A stretch of DNA of 34,472 nucleotides from Chitinophagales bacterium. GTDB lineage: Bacteria > Bacteroidota > Bacteroidia > Chitinophagales > Chitinophagaceae. The DNA is taken from NCBI GenBank assembly GCA_015654695.1, contig JAATGJ010000121.1:1-34472 (forward strand), in the 5' to 3' direction. The notes under the pieces were generated by a model, which did not search any database, had not been told where the DNA came from, and saw only the letters and a list, made by a program, of their open reading frames with translations. Positions 1 through 9,100 of this stretch are shown piece after piece (within the stretch, counting starts at the first letter, position 1; every line of letters starts with the position of its first letter). A program made the position numbers and the translations under genes.

Positions 1-1
1 G

Positions 2-307
2 GTAATGGGTGTTACCAATTTTAAAAAAGGAAGTGTCTGGAATACAATGCCACCCCATACGCATGACCGCAGGATGGAATCTTATTTTTATTTTGACCTG
101 CCGGAAGGGCAGCGTGTCATTCACTTTATGGGCGAACCGCAGGAAACAAGACATCTATTTTTGAATAATGAACAGGCTATTCTTTCACCTGCCTGGAGTA
201 TCCATAGTGGCGTAGCGACGGCAAATTATTCTTTCATCTGGGCAATGGCTGGTGAGAATATGGTATTCACGGATATGGATCCTGTGCCAGCATCCACTTT
301 AAAATAA
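2..307 (+). CDS. kduI: KduI, 5-keto-4-deoxyuronate isomerase (3' part only)
   Basis: This is the C-terminal ~101 residues of 4-deoxy-L-threo-5-hexosulose-uronate ketol-isomerase. The enzyme interconverts 5-keto-4-deoxyuronate and 3-deoxy-D-glycero-2,5-hexodiulosonate in pectin and uronate breakdown in the cytoplasm. The cupin metal site is visible: [10 protein letters not shown] supplies His, His and Glu, and SIHSGV supplies the last His. The spacing between the first and last His is 49 residues, the same as His196 to His245 in the E. coli enzyme. The reading frame is open at the window's left edge, so the ATG at position 5 is internal and the true start lies outside; the full family length is about 278 aa. 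The sequence runs normally to a TAA stop. The rest of the uronate operon is not visible here. Family assignment is near certain. Confidence 0.96.
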   Translation, partial: VMGVTNFKKGSVWNTMPPHTHDRRMESYFYFDLPEGQRVIHFMGEPQETRHLFLNNEQAILSPAWSIHSGVATANYSFIWAMAGENMVFTDMDPVPASTLK

Positions 308-417
308 TAAAAATCCCCGGAGAAAAACAGTTCATCACTCCTTCTTCTCACTTTATACATCCTGGCTGCCAGCAACCGGACCGGGGAAAATAATTTCGGC
401 ATTCAAATAAAGAAATT

Positions 418-1758
418 ATGAAACCAGCATCAGCCTTGTCCTTGCTTATAGCAATCGCTATCATCCTTCTAACAACTGGTAATACAGTTATTGCACAACA
501 ATATAAAATGCGGCAGGTTACTCACATGTCTGGCATGAAATCGGAAACTACCATCTATGTAAAAGGCATGCGCAAAAGAACAGAAGGCGGTGGTTTTGCC
601 GGAATGAATAATCCAACAACCATTGAACAATGCGATCTCCAACGCACCATCAAAATAAATGATAAGAAAAAGCTCTATTATATTGCGCCTTTTTCAACGC
701 AACCGGAAGAAATAACTGAAGATGAAGTGAAGCCTGCTTCGAACAACAAAAGCGTTAAACCCGTATCCAACCCCGTTAAGGAAAAGACGACGAAGACCGG
801 CGGCGTAATTTATATGTGGTATAACATTACGGATACCGCTGAGAGAAAAAAGATGTATGGCTTGACGGCAAGGCATATATGGACTACTCAAAAAATAAAA
901 CCTTCAGCGGACGCGTGTATGATGAAGGACAGTATGATCATAAAAACCGATGGCTGGTATATTGACCTGCCCCAGTTTAATTGCCCGGTAAACAGTTATG
1001 GCCAAACAGCGGCTTCAGGCGGTTGGCAGAAACCAGAATGCCAGGACCGGTTTGTATCCAAACACAGCGGTAAAGGAAAATTGGGCTTTCCTCTTTTAGA
1101 AAAAAGAACAATGATAATGGGCAATGGCCGGGCTACCACAAGTGAGTTTGAAACTTCATTGGAGACATTAGAGTTTTCTTCTGCAAAACTGGATTCTATG
1201 TTGTTTGAAATTCCGCCTGGTTACAAAGAAGCGAAAAGTGAAGAAGAATTACAGGATAGATTTAATGTAAACCAGGTGATGCAACAGTACAGCAATAACC
1301 ATAAGGCAACAACAGGAGAAACAAGGATGGTTAAGGAACAAAAGGCAACAGGTACGACACGGATAGGGGTATATGAACCGAGGGGTAATGACGAACTGCA
1401 ATTTTCCGTCCTGCAAAAACATCTTGTCAACTCATTGACGGAAGGAAATATCGAAGGGGTTGCTATTACCTCAGAAGAAGATGCAAAAAAATATAATTGC
1501 GATCTGCTGCTGACCACTGAATTTACAAAGGTTAAGCAGGCAGGCAAGGTGGGAAGTTTCCTGAAAGCGATAAAAAATACCGACCCCTCTGCTGCAAGCT
1601 CTTATACTATCGAAGCTAATTTATCATTGCTGAACCTCCCGGACGGATCACCCCGTTTACAACAAAAAGTAAATGGTAAATATGAAGGTAAAGCGGATGA
1701 AGCTGCCATGAAGGCTTTGGAGAAAGGATGTAATGATTTAATAAAAGAGTTGAATTAG
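418..1758 (+). CDS. Secreted DUF4412-like hypothetical protein
   Basis: A 446-aa exported protein of unknown function. Residues 1-27 form a typical Sec signal peptide (KPAS, a hydrophobic stretch, then cleavage near VIAQQ). The N-terminal half (about 30-240) has the look of DUF4412-type proteins: a methionine-rich 'vkGmrkRtE' strand followed by an 'IxxCDLQRTIKINDKKKLYYI' region. A Lys/Pro-rich linker lies near residues 105-125. The C-terminal half (about 300-446) looks like a separate alpha/beta domain that begins 'RIGVYEPRG' and contains 'CDLLLTTEFTKVK'. This recalls periplasmic TolB-N or CsgG-like folds, but that is only an impression. It starts 110 bases after kduI on the same strand and need not share a transcript. 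The ATG has an A-rich upstream region as expected for Bacteroidota. Confidence 0.85.
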   Translation: MKPASALSLLIAIAIILLTTGNTVIAQQYKMRQVTHMSGMKSETTIYVKGMRKRTEGGGFAGMNNPTTIEQCDLQRTIKINDKKKLYYIAPFSTQPEEITEDEVKPASNNKSVKPVSNPVKEKTTKTGGVIYMWYNITDTAERKKMYGLTARHIWTTQKIKPSADACMMKDSMIIKTDGWYIDLPQFNCPVNSYGQTAASGGWQKPECQDRFVSKHSGKGKLGFPLLEKRTMIMGNGRATTSEFETSLETLEFSSAKLDSMLFEIPPGYKEAKSEEELQDRFNVNQVMQQYSNNHKATTGETRMVKEQKATGTTRIGVYEPRGNDELQFSVLQKHLVNSLTEGNIEGVAITSEEDAKKYNCDLLLTTEFTKVKQAGKVGSFLKAIKNTDPSAASSYTIEANLSLLNLPDGSPRLQQKVNGKYEGKADEAAMKALEKGCNDLIKELN

Positions 1759-1835
1759 CCAGCCGGATGTTGAATATCTACTATATAAACCAGGCCTTAC
1801 ACACAAAAAGCTGAACAGAATGCTTGATTTTTCTT

Positions 1836-1877
1836 GCCGGAAGAACTAACAAATGCCGAACCAGTTTATTGAAGATT
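1836..1877. repeat. Degenerate dispersed repeat, copy 1
   Basis: This 42-base segment aligns with 26580-26622 at 35 of 43 positions with one gap, and all seven substitutions are transitions. The most conserved core is ACAAATG(C/T)CGAACCA. On the minus strand both copies read (D/N)KLVRHL. It lies in the gene-free gap between the DUF4412-like gene and the HxlR gene. Its nature (old mobile-element scar, decayed ORF, or structured element) is not known. Confidence 0.5.
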
Positions 1878-1985
1878 AAAAGATATTTTGGCGTTTTACA
1901 ATCCATCTGAAGGATTGCAGAAGGTCTCCAGCACTGATCTTTGGCATTAATTAATTCATATAGCGGATCAACCGACATGAAATTT

Positions 1986-2345
1986 TCAGTTTCGCTGCGA
2001 ATCATATTTTATAATATTCCTGTGCTGTTTACCCCAGTTGATCATTTCTGTCAGGAGCGGCCACAAGGTCTTCGCATAGCCGGTGAGTTCATACTTAATC
2101 AATACCGGTGTATCATTATAAACCGTCCGGGATACCAGTTTATTCAATTCCATTTCTTTCAACTCTTTGGACAGCATTCTAAAAGTGATCCGGGGAATGC
2201 TTTTGCTGATCTCTCTATAACGCCTGTTGCCATTTCGTAAAGAAATAATAATAAGCATTTTCCATTTGCCGCTGATCACATACAGCGTGTCATGGATATA
2301 CTTCATTTCAGGGCAAGAGTAGTCGCGGGTTGAAGTCTTTTTCAT
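1986..2345 (-). CDS. HxlR-family winged-helix transcriptional regulator
   Basis: A 119-aa HxlR/DUF24 regulator, a winged-helix DNA-binding protein that often senses quinones, aldehydes or oxidants through an N-terminal cysteine. The family signature runs through the whole protein. It includes Cys11 in 'YSCPEM', then 'ISGKWKMLII' (recognition scaffold), 'RYREISKSIPRIT', 'RMLSKELKEMELNKLVSR' and the wing 'YELTGYAKTLWPLL'. The frame extends 40 codons further upstream without a good start. The ATG at 2345 gives the standard family length and places the start directly beside the palindromic control region, so I chose it. It is divergent from the SDR gene at 2431, the usual arrangement in which HxlR proteins control an adjacent oxidoreductase. 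Autoregulation is likely by inference. Family assignment is firm; the inducer is unknown. Confidence 0.93.
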   Translation of the reverse strand: MKKTSTRDYSCPEMKYIHDTLYVISGKWKMLIIISLRNGNRRYREISKSIPRITFRMLSKELKEMELNKLVSRTVYNDTPVLIKYELTGYAKTLWPLLTEMINWGKQHRNIIKYDSQRN

Positions 2346-2358
2346 TTTAATAGTGCTA

Positions 2359-2366
2359 TACTTTTG
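2359..2366 (+). promoter_or_regulatory. -7 element (TACTTTTG) for the SDR gene
   Basis: TACTTTTG matches the Bacteroidota -7 consensus TAnnTTTG and lies 64 bases upstream of the SDR start, inside the left arm of the palindrome. No TTG at the usual -33 spacing is visible; the nearest TTG is at 2330-2332, which is too far. Confidence 0.5.
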
Positions 2367-2377
2367 TATACTGCACA

Positions 2378-2385
2378 CAAATGTA
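2378..2385 (-). promoter_or_regulatory. -7 element (TACATTTG) for the HxlR gene
   Basis: Read on the minus strand, the right arm of the palindrome gives TACATTTG, a match to TAnnTTTG, 32 bases upstream of the HxlR start. With the element at 2359-2366 it forms two opposed, overlapping promoters. A clear -33 element is not visible. Confidence 0.45.
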
Positions 2386-2430
2386 TAGCATATTGCGAAT
2401 ACCTTTGACATTAAATAAAGAATAAAGAAA

Positions 2431-3183
2431 ATGAAAAAATTACAAAATAAAGTCGCTGTGATCACAGGTGGTAACAGTGGAATAGGATTATCAACTGCAA
2501 AATTATTTGCTGACCAGGGTGCCAGGGTGGCGGTAACAGGCCGTAACCTTGCATCTTTAAAAAATGCGGCGGAATTAATCGGTCATGGCGCTATCGGTAT
2601 TGCAGCGGATGTTTCAGATATAAAAAGCATCCTGAATTCCTATGAAGAAATAAATAAACAATTTGGCAAGATTGATATACTGATCGTCAACGCAGGCGTA
2701 GCCATTTCAAGTCCTTTAGCTGAATTTAGCGAAGAACAATTTGATCAGACCAGCAACACCAATTTCAAAGGGGCGTTCTTTTCAGTTCAGCGTTCATTGA
2801 CCTATCTGAATGACGGCGCTTCCATTATCCTCACTTCCAGCTCTACGAACGAAAAAGGTTTCGTCGGCTATGCGGCTTATGCGGCTACCAAGGCCGCGGT
2901 AAGATCATTAGCCAGGAGTTTTTCGGCAGAATTAATGAATCGCAATATCAGGGTGAATGTTTTATCGCCCGGTGCAATTGATACCCCGATGTATGGCAGA
3001 GGTGGTGGTTCAAAAGAAGAGGTTGATGGCATAAAAGACTATATGGCCAATTATATGATCCCCGCCAAACGTTTAGGAACTTCCGAAGAAGTTGCTGAGG
3101 CTTTTTTGTACCTGGCGTCAAGCGCTTCTAAATATATGATTGGATCTGAGCTGGTACTGGATGGGGGAGTAAAAACGCTTTAG
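2431..3183 (+). CDS. SDR-family NAD(P)-dependent oxidoreductase
   Basis: A 250-aa classical short-chain dehydrogenase/reductase, presumably cytosolic. The Rossmann cofactor loop TGGNSGIG (about residues 12-19) follows a 'KVAVI' strand. The NAG motif is present (about 88-90), the active-site Ser lies in 'ILTSSST', and the YxxxK catalytic pair is in 'YAATKAA'. The C-terminus has the usual 'SPGAIDTPM' and 'GSELVLDGGV'. Basic residues after the glycine loop ('VTGRN') favour NADP(H), as known for this family. The length is normal for classical SDRs. Divergent transcription from an HxlR regulator suggests a role in reducing a reactive carbonyl or quinone, but the substrate cannot be read from sequence. 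The start ATG is preceded by an A-rich stretch. Confidence 0.95.
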   Translation: MKKLQNKVAVITGGNSGIGLSTAKLFADQGARVAVTGRNLASLKNAAELIGHGAIGIAADVSDIKSILNSYEEINKQFGKIDILIVNAGVAISSPLAEFSEEQFDQTSNTNFKGAFFSVQRSLTYLNDGASIILTSSSTNEKGFVGYAAYAATKAAVRSLARSFSAELMNRNIRVNVLSPGAIDTPMYGRGGGSKEEVDGIKDYMANYMIPAKRLGTSEEVAEAFLYLASSASKYMIGSELVLDGGVKTL

Positions 3184-3503
3184 ATTTTTGAATCAATATT
3201 TCCGGATGATGGTGAATAAAAAAGAAAGACTGGGGCAGACGCATTAAAATCCGGGCAGAATAGCACACGGATTACACGGATCAGACGGATCTTCACAGAT
3301 TTTATTTTATAGATGAGTCCGGGCCTCGTCATAAAATAGTAAGAAATAGTTATAAAAAGGATCAATACAGATGTATTCTGCTTCGCAGGATAAAAATCCG
3401 TTTATATCCCGTATTCCCATTTTTCATTTTTAAAGAAGTTCTAAAACAATTTATCTTGTTACGTCGTGCTTTCATATTCCGGCCTGCTTGTATATCATTT
3501 GTA
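3184..3503. other. Gene-free interval with nonamer repeats
   Basis: 320 bases between the convergent SDR and response-regulator genes hold no convincing ORF. The recognisable structure is the tandem 9-base repeat at 3265-3300. The rest is A/T-rich, and I found no strong terminator hairpin. Confidence 0.6.
3265..3300. repeat. Tandem 9-base repeats (ACACGGATT type)
   Basis: Four consecutive nonamers read ACACGGATT, ACACGGATC, AGACGGATC and TTCACAGAT. Short 'cacggattacacggat' runs like this are familiar from intergenic regions of Bacteroidota genomes (general knowledge, not checked here). No function is known to me. Confidence 0.6.
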
Positions 3504-4145
3504 TCACATCAAATGGATATTGTATAAATCAGCGAGCTTTTTAATATCAAAGAGATTATCTGTTCCTAATTTGTTAAATATTCTTGTCTTGTAGGTAGCA
3601 ATTGTTTGTGGCTTTACACAAAGCTCTACGGCTATAGCCTTTGTTTTATTACCTTTCAGGATCAACCCGAGCACCCGCAGCTCGTTTACAGACAACCTGA
3701 GAAAAGCTTTGTAGCAGATATTTTGGGTTTCTTCGTACCGGATAGATTTTAGCGTCTCGCTCATATAAACGCCCCCGGTTAAAAATATCTCCAGGGCCCT
3801 TAGTATTTCTTTTTCATCAGCAGATTTACTTAAGAAACCTGAAGTACCGGCTTCCAGGATTTTCCTCGCATATACTCCTTCGGAGGCCATACTGTAAATA
3901 AGTATCTTTAACAGGGGATACTGTTCAATTATACCCGGAAGCGCTTCCATAGCGTTATAATCGCCAAGGGTGAGGTCCAGAATCAGGTGAGTGAAGTTGC
4001 CGGCCGGCAAAATTAATTGCATCTTTTCGAGCGATACTACTTCATTTACAACACAAGACAGGAAGTTTTGCGAGATTAAGTATTGCAGTCCGCGGGATAC
4101 GATACGGTGATCTTCTACGATCAGAATATTCTTTATATTGTCCAT
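3504..4145 (-). CDS. NarL/BvgA-type response regulator, intact paralogue
   Basis: A 213-aa two-component response regulator: receiver (about 5-122) then LuxR/GerE-type helix-turn-helix (about 148-205). The acidic pocket is E11/D12, the phospho-acceptor is Asp57 in 'LILDLTLGD', and the conserved Lys lies in 'FLSKSADE'. The HTH reads 'LSVNELRVLGLILKGNKTK' followed by 'TIATYKTRIFNKLGT', closer to the BvgA/EvgA subgroup (TYKTR) than to NarL itself. It lies 229 bases downstream of the hybrid kinase gene on the same strand, its most likely partner. A close paralogue, split by a frameshift, lies at 12390-13038. Its upstream region holds the shared palindromic element at 4208-4231, so auto- or cross-regulation is plausible (inference). 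Confidence 0.95.
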   Translation of the reverse strand: MDNIKNILIVEDHRIVSRGLQYLISQNFLSCVVNEVVSLEKMQLILPAGNFTHLILDLTLGDYNAMEALPGIIEQYPLLKILIYSMASEGVYARKILEAGTSGFLSKSADEKEILRALEIFLTGGVYMSETLKSIRYEETQNICYKAFLRLSVNELRVLGLILKGNKTKAIAVELCVKPQTIATYKTRIFNKLGTDNLFDIKKLADLYNIHLM

Positions 4146-4207
4146 ATTTCCTCAAAGCCTTAACCCCCGATGGGAAGATGGCAAATATCCAACACGATGA
4201 GTTATCA

Positions 4208-4231
4208 TTTTGTAGAATTGATAAGACAAAA
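4208..4231. promoter_or_regulatory. Shared palindromic element, copy 1
   Basis: TTTTGTAG, then AATTGATA, then AGACAAAA: an imperfect palindrome whose outer TTTTGT/ACAAAA arms pair perfectly. Copies at 6011-6034 and 13137-13160 match nearly base for base while flanking sequence differs. It begins 63 bases upstream of the response-regulator ATG at 4145. It is a candidate binding site for the island's NarL-type regulators, by inference. Confidence 0.6.
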
Positions 4232-4374
4232 TTTATCGGTCCCGGACGGCAAATTTGATGGAACAGGCAGGGTACCGGCATCATTCACCGGGAGAATTGA
4301 AACACCTCAACACGTCCCGGTAGAAACCGGGGACTTTCGCTTTAAATAAGATACCGCTAATGCTGATGAATCAA

Positions 4375-5808
4375 TTATTCAATGCTACCCATCCTGAACT
4401 CACATTGTATGGTGCATCCATTACCCGGTGAACTATCAATGAAAACGGTTCCATTAAAAGACTCCACCCTGTTGATCACATTGGAAATACCAATCCCTGT
4501 TCTTTTATTGGTCATATCAAACCCCGACCCGTCATCGCCGATTCTTATATCTATTTTTTCGCTGTCACCGACGACGGAAATAAACAGGTTTTTTGCCCCG
4601 GAATGTTTTAATGAATTGTACACCAGTTCCTGTGTGATCCGGTATATGTTTACTTTCAAATCATCATTAATATAGTTGTCCGGGACTTTGTAGGTAAATT
4701 CCGTTTTCATATCCGTGTTGGCTGACACCTGGTCCAATAACATTTCGATCATTTCCCTGAGATCAACATTTTTGAGCGGGGTTACATTCTGGCCGCTTAA
4801 TATCCGTATCTCACGTATAGATGTATCAATCAGATCCATGGGTTCCCTTATCAATTCCTTTGTTTTTTTATTTTTATCTGCTGCCAATTGTAAGAACAGT
4901 TTGATGCTGGCCAGTATCTGGTTGATATTATCATGTAATTCCTGGCCGATACGGTTCCTTTCTTTTTCCTGCGCATGAATTATAGCCCTTGTTATTTTCT
5001 TTTGTTCTTCTATTTTCTGGCTGAGTATCGTCTGCTCCATATCCCTGAGCAGGGCTTCAGCTTTTTTCCTCGCCGTAATATCCCTCATAAAAACGGAAAG
5101 TCCTTCCGGCGAAGGATAGATGTGACTTTCCAGCCAAATATCCAGCGGTGCATAATAATCAATAATACAATTATAACGCTGCTCCTCCATCGCTTTGACA
5201 AGACTTGAATAGGTGGCCGAGCCAACCACGTCAGGAAATTCTTTCCATACATTTTCCCCAAGCAATGATGTGGGGTGCCGCCGGATCAATGTCCCGGCCC
5301 TGCTATTAAGATATGTATAACGAAAGTATTTATCGAACGCTACAAACCCGTCAGATATGCGTTCCAGGAGACTCCGGTAATTTTCCTCGCTTAACCGGGT
5401 TTCCTCCTCCGCTTTTTGTTTTTCCAATTGAGCTTTTCGCTGTTTTACGGCAGCCTGTATGGCAGCCGGAAGCCTGGCGGGCCTGTCTTTTAAAATATAA
5501 TCATCTGCGCCTGATTTTATGATCTCAGCTCCAAACTCATCCGATGCTGTTGCAGTTATGAGTATAAATGGGATATGGGTTGAATGGGACCTTAGGATTT
5601 CCAGGGCTTCCTTTCCGTTAAACTGGGGCAGGGTATAGTCACATAATACTAAATGCGGCTGAAACTCATCCAACGACTGTAAATAAGAATGTTTATCAGT
5701 TACCACCAGGAAAATAAACGGTCGCAACGCTTTTTTGAGCAGGTCGTGTACCAGGTCGGCGTCGTACGGGTTATCCTCCAGCATCAGTATTTTCAATGGC
5801 TCGCTCAT
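4375..5808 (-). CDS. Hybrid sensor kinase: receiver-PAS-HisKA_3-HATPase
   Basis: A 477-aa soluble signalling protein with no signal peptide or membrane segment. Order: N-terminal receiver (about 5-125; acidic pair E11/D12, acceptor Asp57 in 'LVLCDYTLPQ', Lys in 'YILKDRPA'), a short coiled coil, a PAS domain (about 140-250), a second helix, then a HisKA_3 dimerisation domain. The phospho-acceptor is His292 in 'IGQELHDNINQIL'. The ATPase domain follows, with an N-box 'QELVYNSLKHSG', the G1 box 'DDGSGFD' and a later 'GIGISNV'. HisKA_3 kinases typically phosphorylate NarL-type regulators, and one lies directly downstream at 3504-4145. The N-terminal receiver suggests input from another kinase of the cluster. 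The PAS ligand is unknown. A shared palindrome (6011-6034) lies about 200 bases upstream. Confidence 0.94.
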   Translation of the reverse strand: MSEPLKILMLEDNPYDADLVHDLLKKALRPFIFLVVTDKHSYLQSLDEFQPHLVLCDYTLPQFNGKEALEILRSHSTHIPFILITATASDEFGAEIIKSGADDYILKDRPARLPAAIQAAVKQRKAQLEKQKAEEETRLSEENYRSLLERISDGFVAFDKYFRYTYLNSRAGTLIRRHPTSLLGENVWKEFPDVVGSATYSSLVKAMEEQRYNCIIDYYAPLDIWLESHIYPSPEGLSVFMRDITARKKAEALLRDMEQTILSQKIEEQKKITRAIIHAQEKERNRIGQELHDNINQILASIKLFLQLAADKNKKTKELIREPMDLIDTSIREIRILSGQNVTPLKNVDLREMIEMLLDQVSANTDMKTEFTYKVPDNYINDDLKVNIYRITQELVYNSLKHSGAKNLFISVVGDSEKIDIRIGDDGSGFDMTNKRTGIGISNVINRVESFNGTVFIDSSPGNGCTIQCEFRMGSIE

Positions 5809-6010
5809 GGGGGAATTTTCAAATCAGGTTTAATGAACACATAAGTGAAATACCGGTAAGGCTCATTTCATTTAAACGCTTTTTATATTGATATCTATTC
5901 TCTGAAAAACAAAGACCCTGTCAGGTTACTCTATTGTAATCCGTCTATAACCAGGTCAAATAAGGGTACTATTTTATTGAAATGTAAACCTAAGCAAGAA
6001 CGGAAATATC

Positions 6011-6034
6011 TTTTGTAGTATTAATAAGACAAAA
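6011..6034. promoter_or_regulatory. Shared palindromic element, copy 2
   Basis: TTTTGTAG, TATTAATA, AGACAAAA: same architecture as 4208-4231, with perfectly paired outer arms TTTTGT/ACAAAA. It lies in the 297-base gap between the downstream tandem sensor's 3' end and the hybrid kinase start. Apart from it and A/T-rich sequence, I see nothing else in that gap. Confidence 0.6.
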
Positions 6035-6105
6035 ATGTTCAATAATAAAATTAACTGCAGTAGTGTTTTTATTCGCCGGGGAACGTGCATGACATTTGAA
6101 AACAC

Positions 6106-9100
6106 TCAGCCAATGGTCAATGAGACGGTTGTGCCTTTGTTCAATCCACTTTCTATTGAAAGAGAAAAATCATGAATTTTTAACAGCTCTGCGATCATCA
6201 CGTAACCCAGGCCGGTGTTGATCTTATCAGTCGTTTTGACCGCATGCAAATTACCTTTGAGTATTTCCCTGATCACGTACAGGGTTTCCTCACTCATGCC
6301 CGACCCGGTATCGCTTATTTTTAAACCCGTTCTTCCGGCGATACCCGGTTTATTAAATGATATTCTTATTTCCCCGTTGGTAATATGTTTGATGGCATTG
6401 GAAACAAGGTTATTGAAAATGGTGGCCAGGATAGTATTATCCGCCTCAACAAATTTTGATTGAGGAACATCATTGATCAGGCTGACACCTTTACTTTTAG
6501 CAACCGGTATATAGATACCCAGCACTTCGTTGACAAGACTGTAAAGATGGATGGACCTCTTTTCAACGGTGATCTTCTTATTATTATACTTCATCCAATT
6601 GATGATCGTAAGGGACCCTGACAATAACTTTTCCGAAGTGGATTGAATGTCTGTCAACGCTTCCCTGGCTTTCTCCGGATCCTTTTCCAAGCCTTTTGCC
6701 AGGACGCCGGAAACAAAACTGATATGCCGGAGCGGTGTGGCCATGTCATGGGAAATAATGTTGATCAGCAGGTCTTTTACTACCACCTCTTTCGATAGCT
6801 CGGTGGTTTGCTCATCCACTTTTTTTTGCAACGCAGCCTTTTTCCTGCTAATGTTCCTTATTTTTAAGTGTAAAAAAAGCCAGATTAAAAAACCAACCGC
6901 GGCTGCCACGGCAATATAGAACCATACTTTTTCGTAAATACTTTTTTTCCTGGTAATAGTGATGGTCTTATAAGTAAAATCCATATTCCCAAAGCCGGTA
7001 CGTTTGCGTATAACCAGTTGATGTCTTCCGGAAGAAATTTCCACCAGCGTTATCCGTTGCTTATCCGCAACAGGTATTTTTTTCCATTCTTTATTATCAA
7101 AATTATATTCTAAAAACAGGTTATTGGGTTCGCCAAAATGGGGAACAACCAGGTCAATGGAAAGGTATTTAAAGCCTGGCGCAAGACTGATACTGTCCTT
7201 AGAATACTCAGTTTCTTTATTATCAATCAATACCTTCTCAATGACCGGGGTATCATCCGCAATTGTATTAATGAGGTCTCCCGGTTTAAACGTTACTATC
7301 CCCCCCATCGAAGGATAAAAGACCTGGCCGTTATTCAGTACTGCATAAGTGGGCACTCCTCTTCCATTAAATTCAGTATTATCAATGCCATCCGCTTTAC
7401 CGTAACTGAAGAAAAACGGGACTTCCGATCCATTACTTAAGGCCGACCCCACCACCGAAGCGGCCGTGGATTTGTACAAACCCCTGTCTGTGGGTATCCA
7501 TATAAAATTATCTTTATCAATATAAGTTGAATGACAGGAAACGAGCCCCTGGTCATCAATCCCTAAGGGAACCTTTAAAAACAGGTTCTTCTTAAGTACA
7601 TATAATCCTTCCCTGTAAACGGAAAGAATGAGTACATCTTTATACGGGCTGATATGCCTGACCTGCTTTCCCTGCATTTCCGGGATGCGGGTCATTTTAT
7701 ATGGGTACGATGTTTTCAGGATGTAAAGACCTGTTTCATTAGCTACAAAAGCCTCGTGCTTATTGATGCGGTAAAAAAGCCGGAGATCACAATGGTCTTT
7801 GTCGCTATCCCGTTTTCTGTCCAGTATAAGTCTTATCGTATTCAGCGTAAGGCAATGCAATTGATTGTTGGTGCTGACCCATACCGAATCGCCTTCAGGG
7901 AATACCATCATCACGTCTCCGGAGCTATCCAGCTTATTAAATGACTCATTATACGTGTGCCTGGCCCGGTAATTATCCCGGTGAGAATAATAATAAAGTT
8001 TGCCATTTTGAGTACATAAAATGCTCTTGTCATTCAGCAGTCCTATGGTTTCCCTCTGGCTAAATATGCTGCCTATTTTCCTGATTTCAGTTGCAGACGA
8101 AGTAGCCGTAAATTGAAACCCACTGGGAATGACAACAGTACTGTCACTCGTTTTAAGTACAGAATAGTTAATGACACCGTTCAGGATAGAATTCTGCAAC
8201 AGCATTTGCGTTGTATTGAATGTCTTTATCTTTTTCAACTTCACCTGGAAAAAACCTTCGTTTTCAGTACGAAGGAAAAAAGTAGAATTGATGCTGTCAT
8301 ATAGCATACCGGACCATATATGATTTTCACCGGGCAGGTTAAATTGAGGGAGAAATTTTATGGAATTTTTACCGGGATCAAAACTCAATAGGTAAAAACC
8401 GGACTTATAATAACAAATAGTTTCATCGCTGAAGGGATCACTATAAAAAAGAACATCCGCAGGTTTTGCACCCCTATTTTTAAAAATGCCCCAGTCAGTC
8501 TCTGTTTTGTTGAACTGCCCGGTAGTGGTGTCGTACACATACATGATATTTTGTACATCCAAAAGAAAACGTCGTCCTTTTGACAACAAAAAATTACTCG
8601 GACTATTAGCCACATTTATCAATCTTTCCCTGACCCCGTTTTTAAAATAGGCCAGCGTACCGGGCGCTGAGCCAGGATACCTCACAATAAAATCCGTCCC
8701 GTTCACCGGTAACACTGCATCTATCCTGGAATACCAATTTTCTTCATGATCAGAATGAGGCATTGCAAGATCAAATTTTTTAAACAGGGCAAGTGAGGGA
8801 TAATATCCCCGGGTTGGTGTTTCAAAATTGGCCATAGCCGTATCATAAAATAAAGTGAGAATACCGTTCCCTATAGAATAAGATGACCCGTCCCTTGTTT
8901 TCACTATTACCTTCTTTTCGGAGGGAATATGCATCATATACAATACTGCGCTTGTCCATTCATTCTTGTTCCTCTTGTTAAATAAATATGTTTTGAAATG
9001 GCTCCCATCATAACGTACTAGCCCGCTTCTGGTACCTACCCATAAATATCCATCATAATCCATCGTCATGGCGGTAATTTCATTTTGAAGCAGGCCATTT

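Larger units (their letters stand above)
2354..2390. promoter_or_regulatory. Palindromic operator between HxlR and SDR genes
   Basis: Two 13-base arms, TGCTATACTTTTG (2354-2366) and CAAATGTATAGCA (2378-2390), form an inverted repeat with one mismatch and an 11-base spacer. The outer 8 bases of each arm are perfectly complementary. It lies in the 85-base gap between the divergent HxlR and SDR genes, as expected for a dimeric HxlR operator. Each arm also contains a -7-type hexamer, listed separately, so binding would block both promoters. The inverted repeat is read directly; its role as the HxlR site is inferred. Confidence 0.65.

Noticed and set aside
313-387. TCCCCGG/CCGGGGA complementary segments after kduI
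   Set aside because: The ~60-base separation and absence of a T run make a terminator or riboswitch unsupported.
1781-2005. 74-aa minus-strand ORF 'MIRSETENFMSVDPLYELI...'
   Set aside because: It overlaps the 3' end of the HxlR gene, lacks any family signature, and its readable part is the degenerate repeat.
4042-4284. 80-aa minus-strand ORF beside the intact response regulator
   Set aside because: Out-of-frame shadow overlapping the receiver coding sequence and the shared palindrome.
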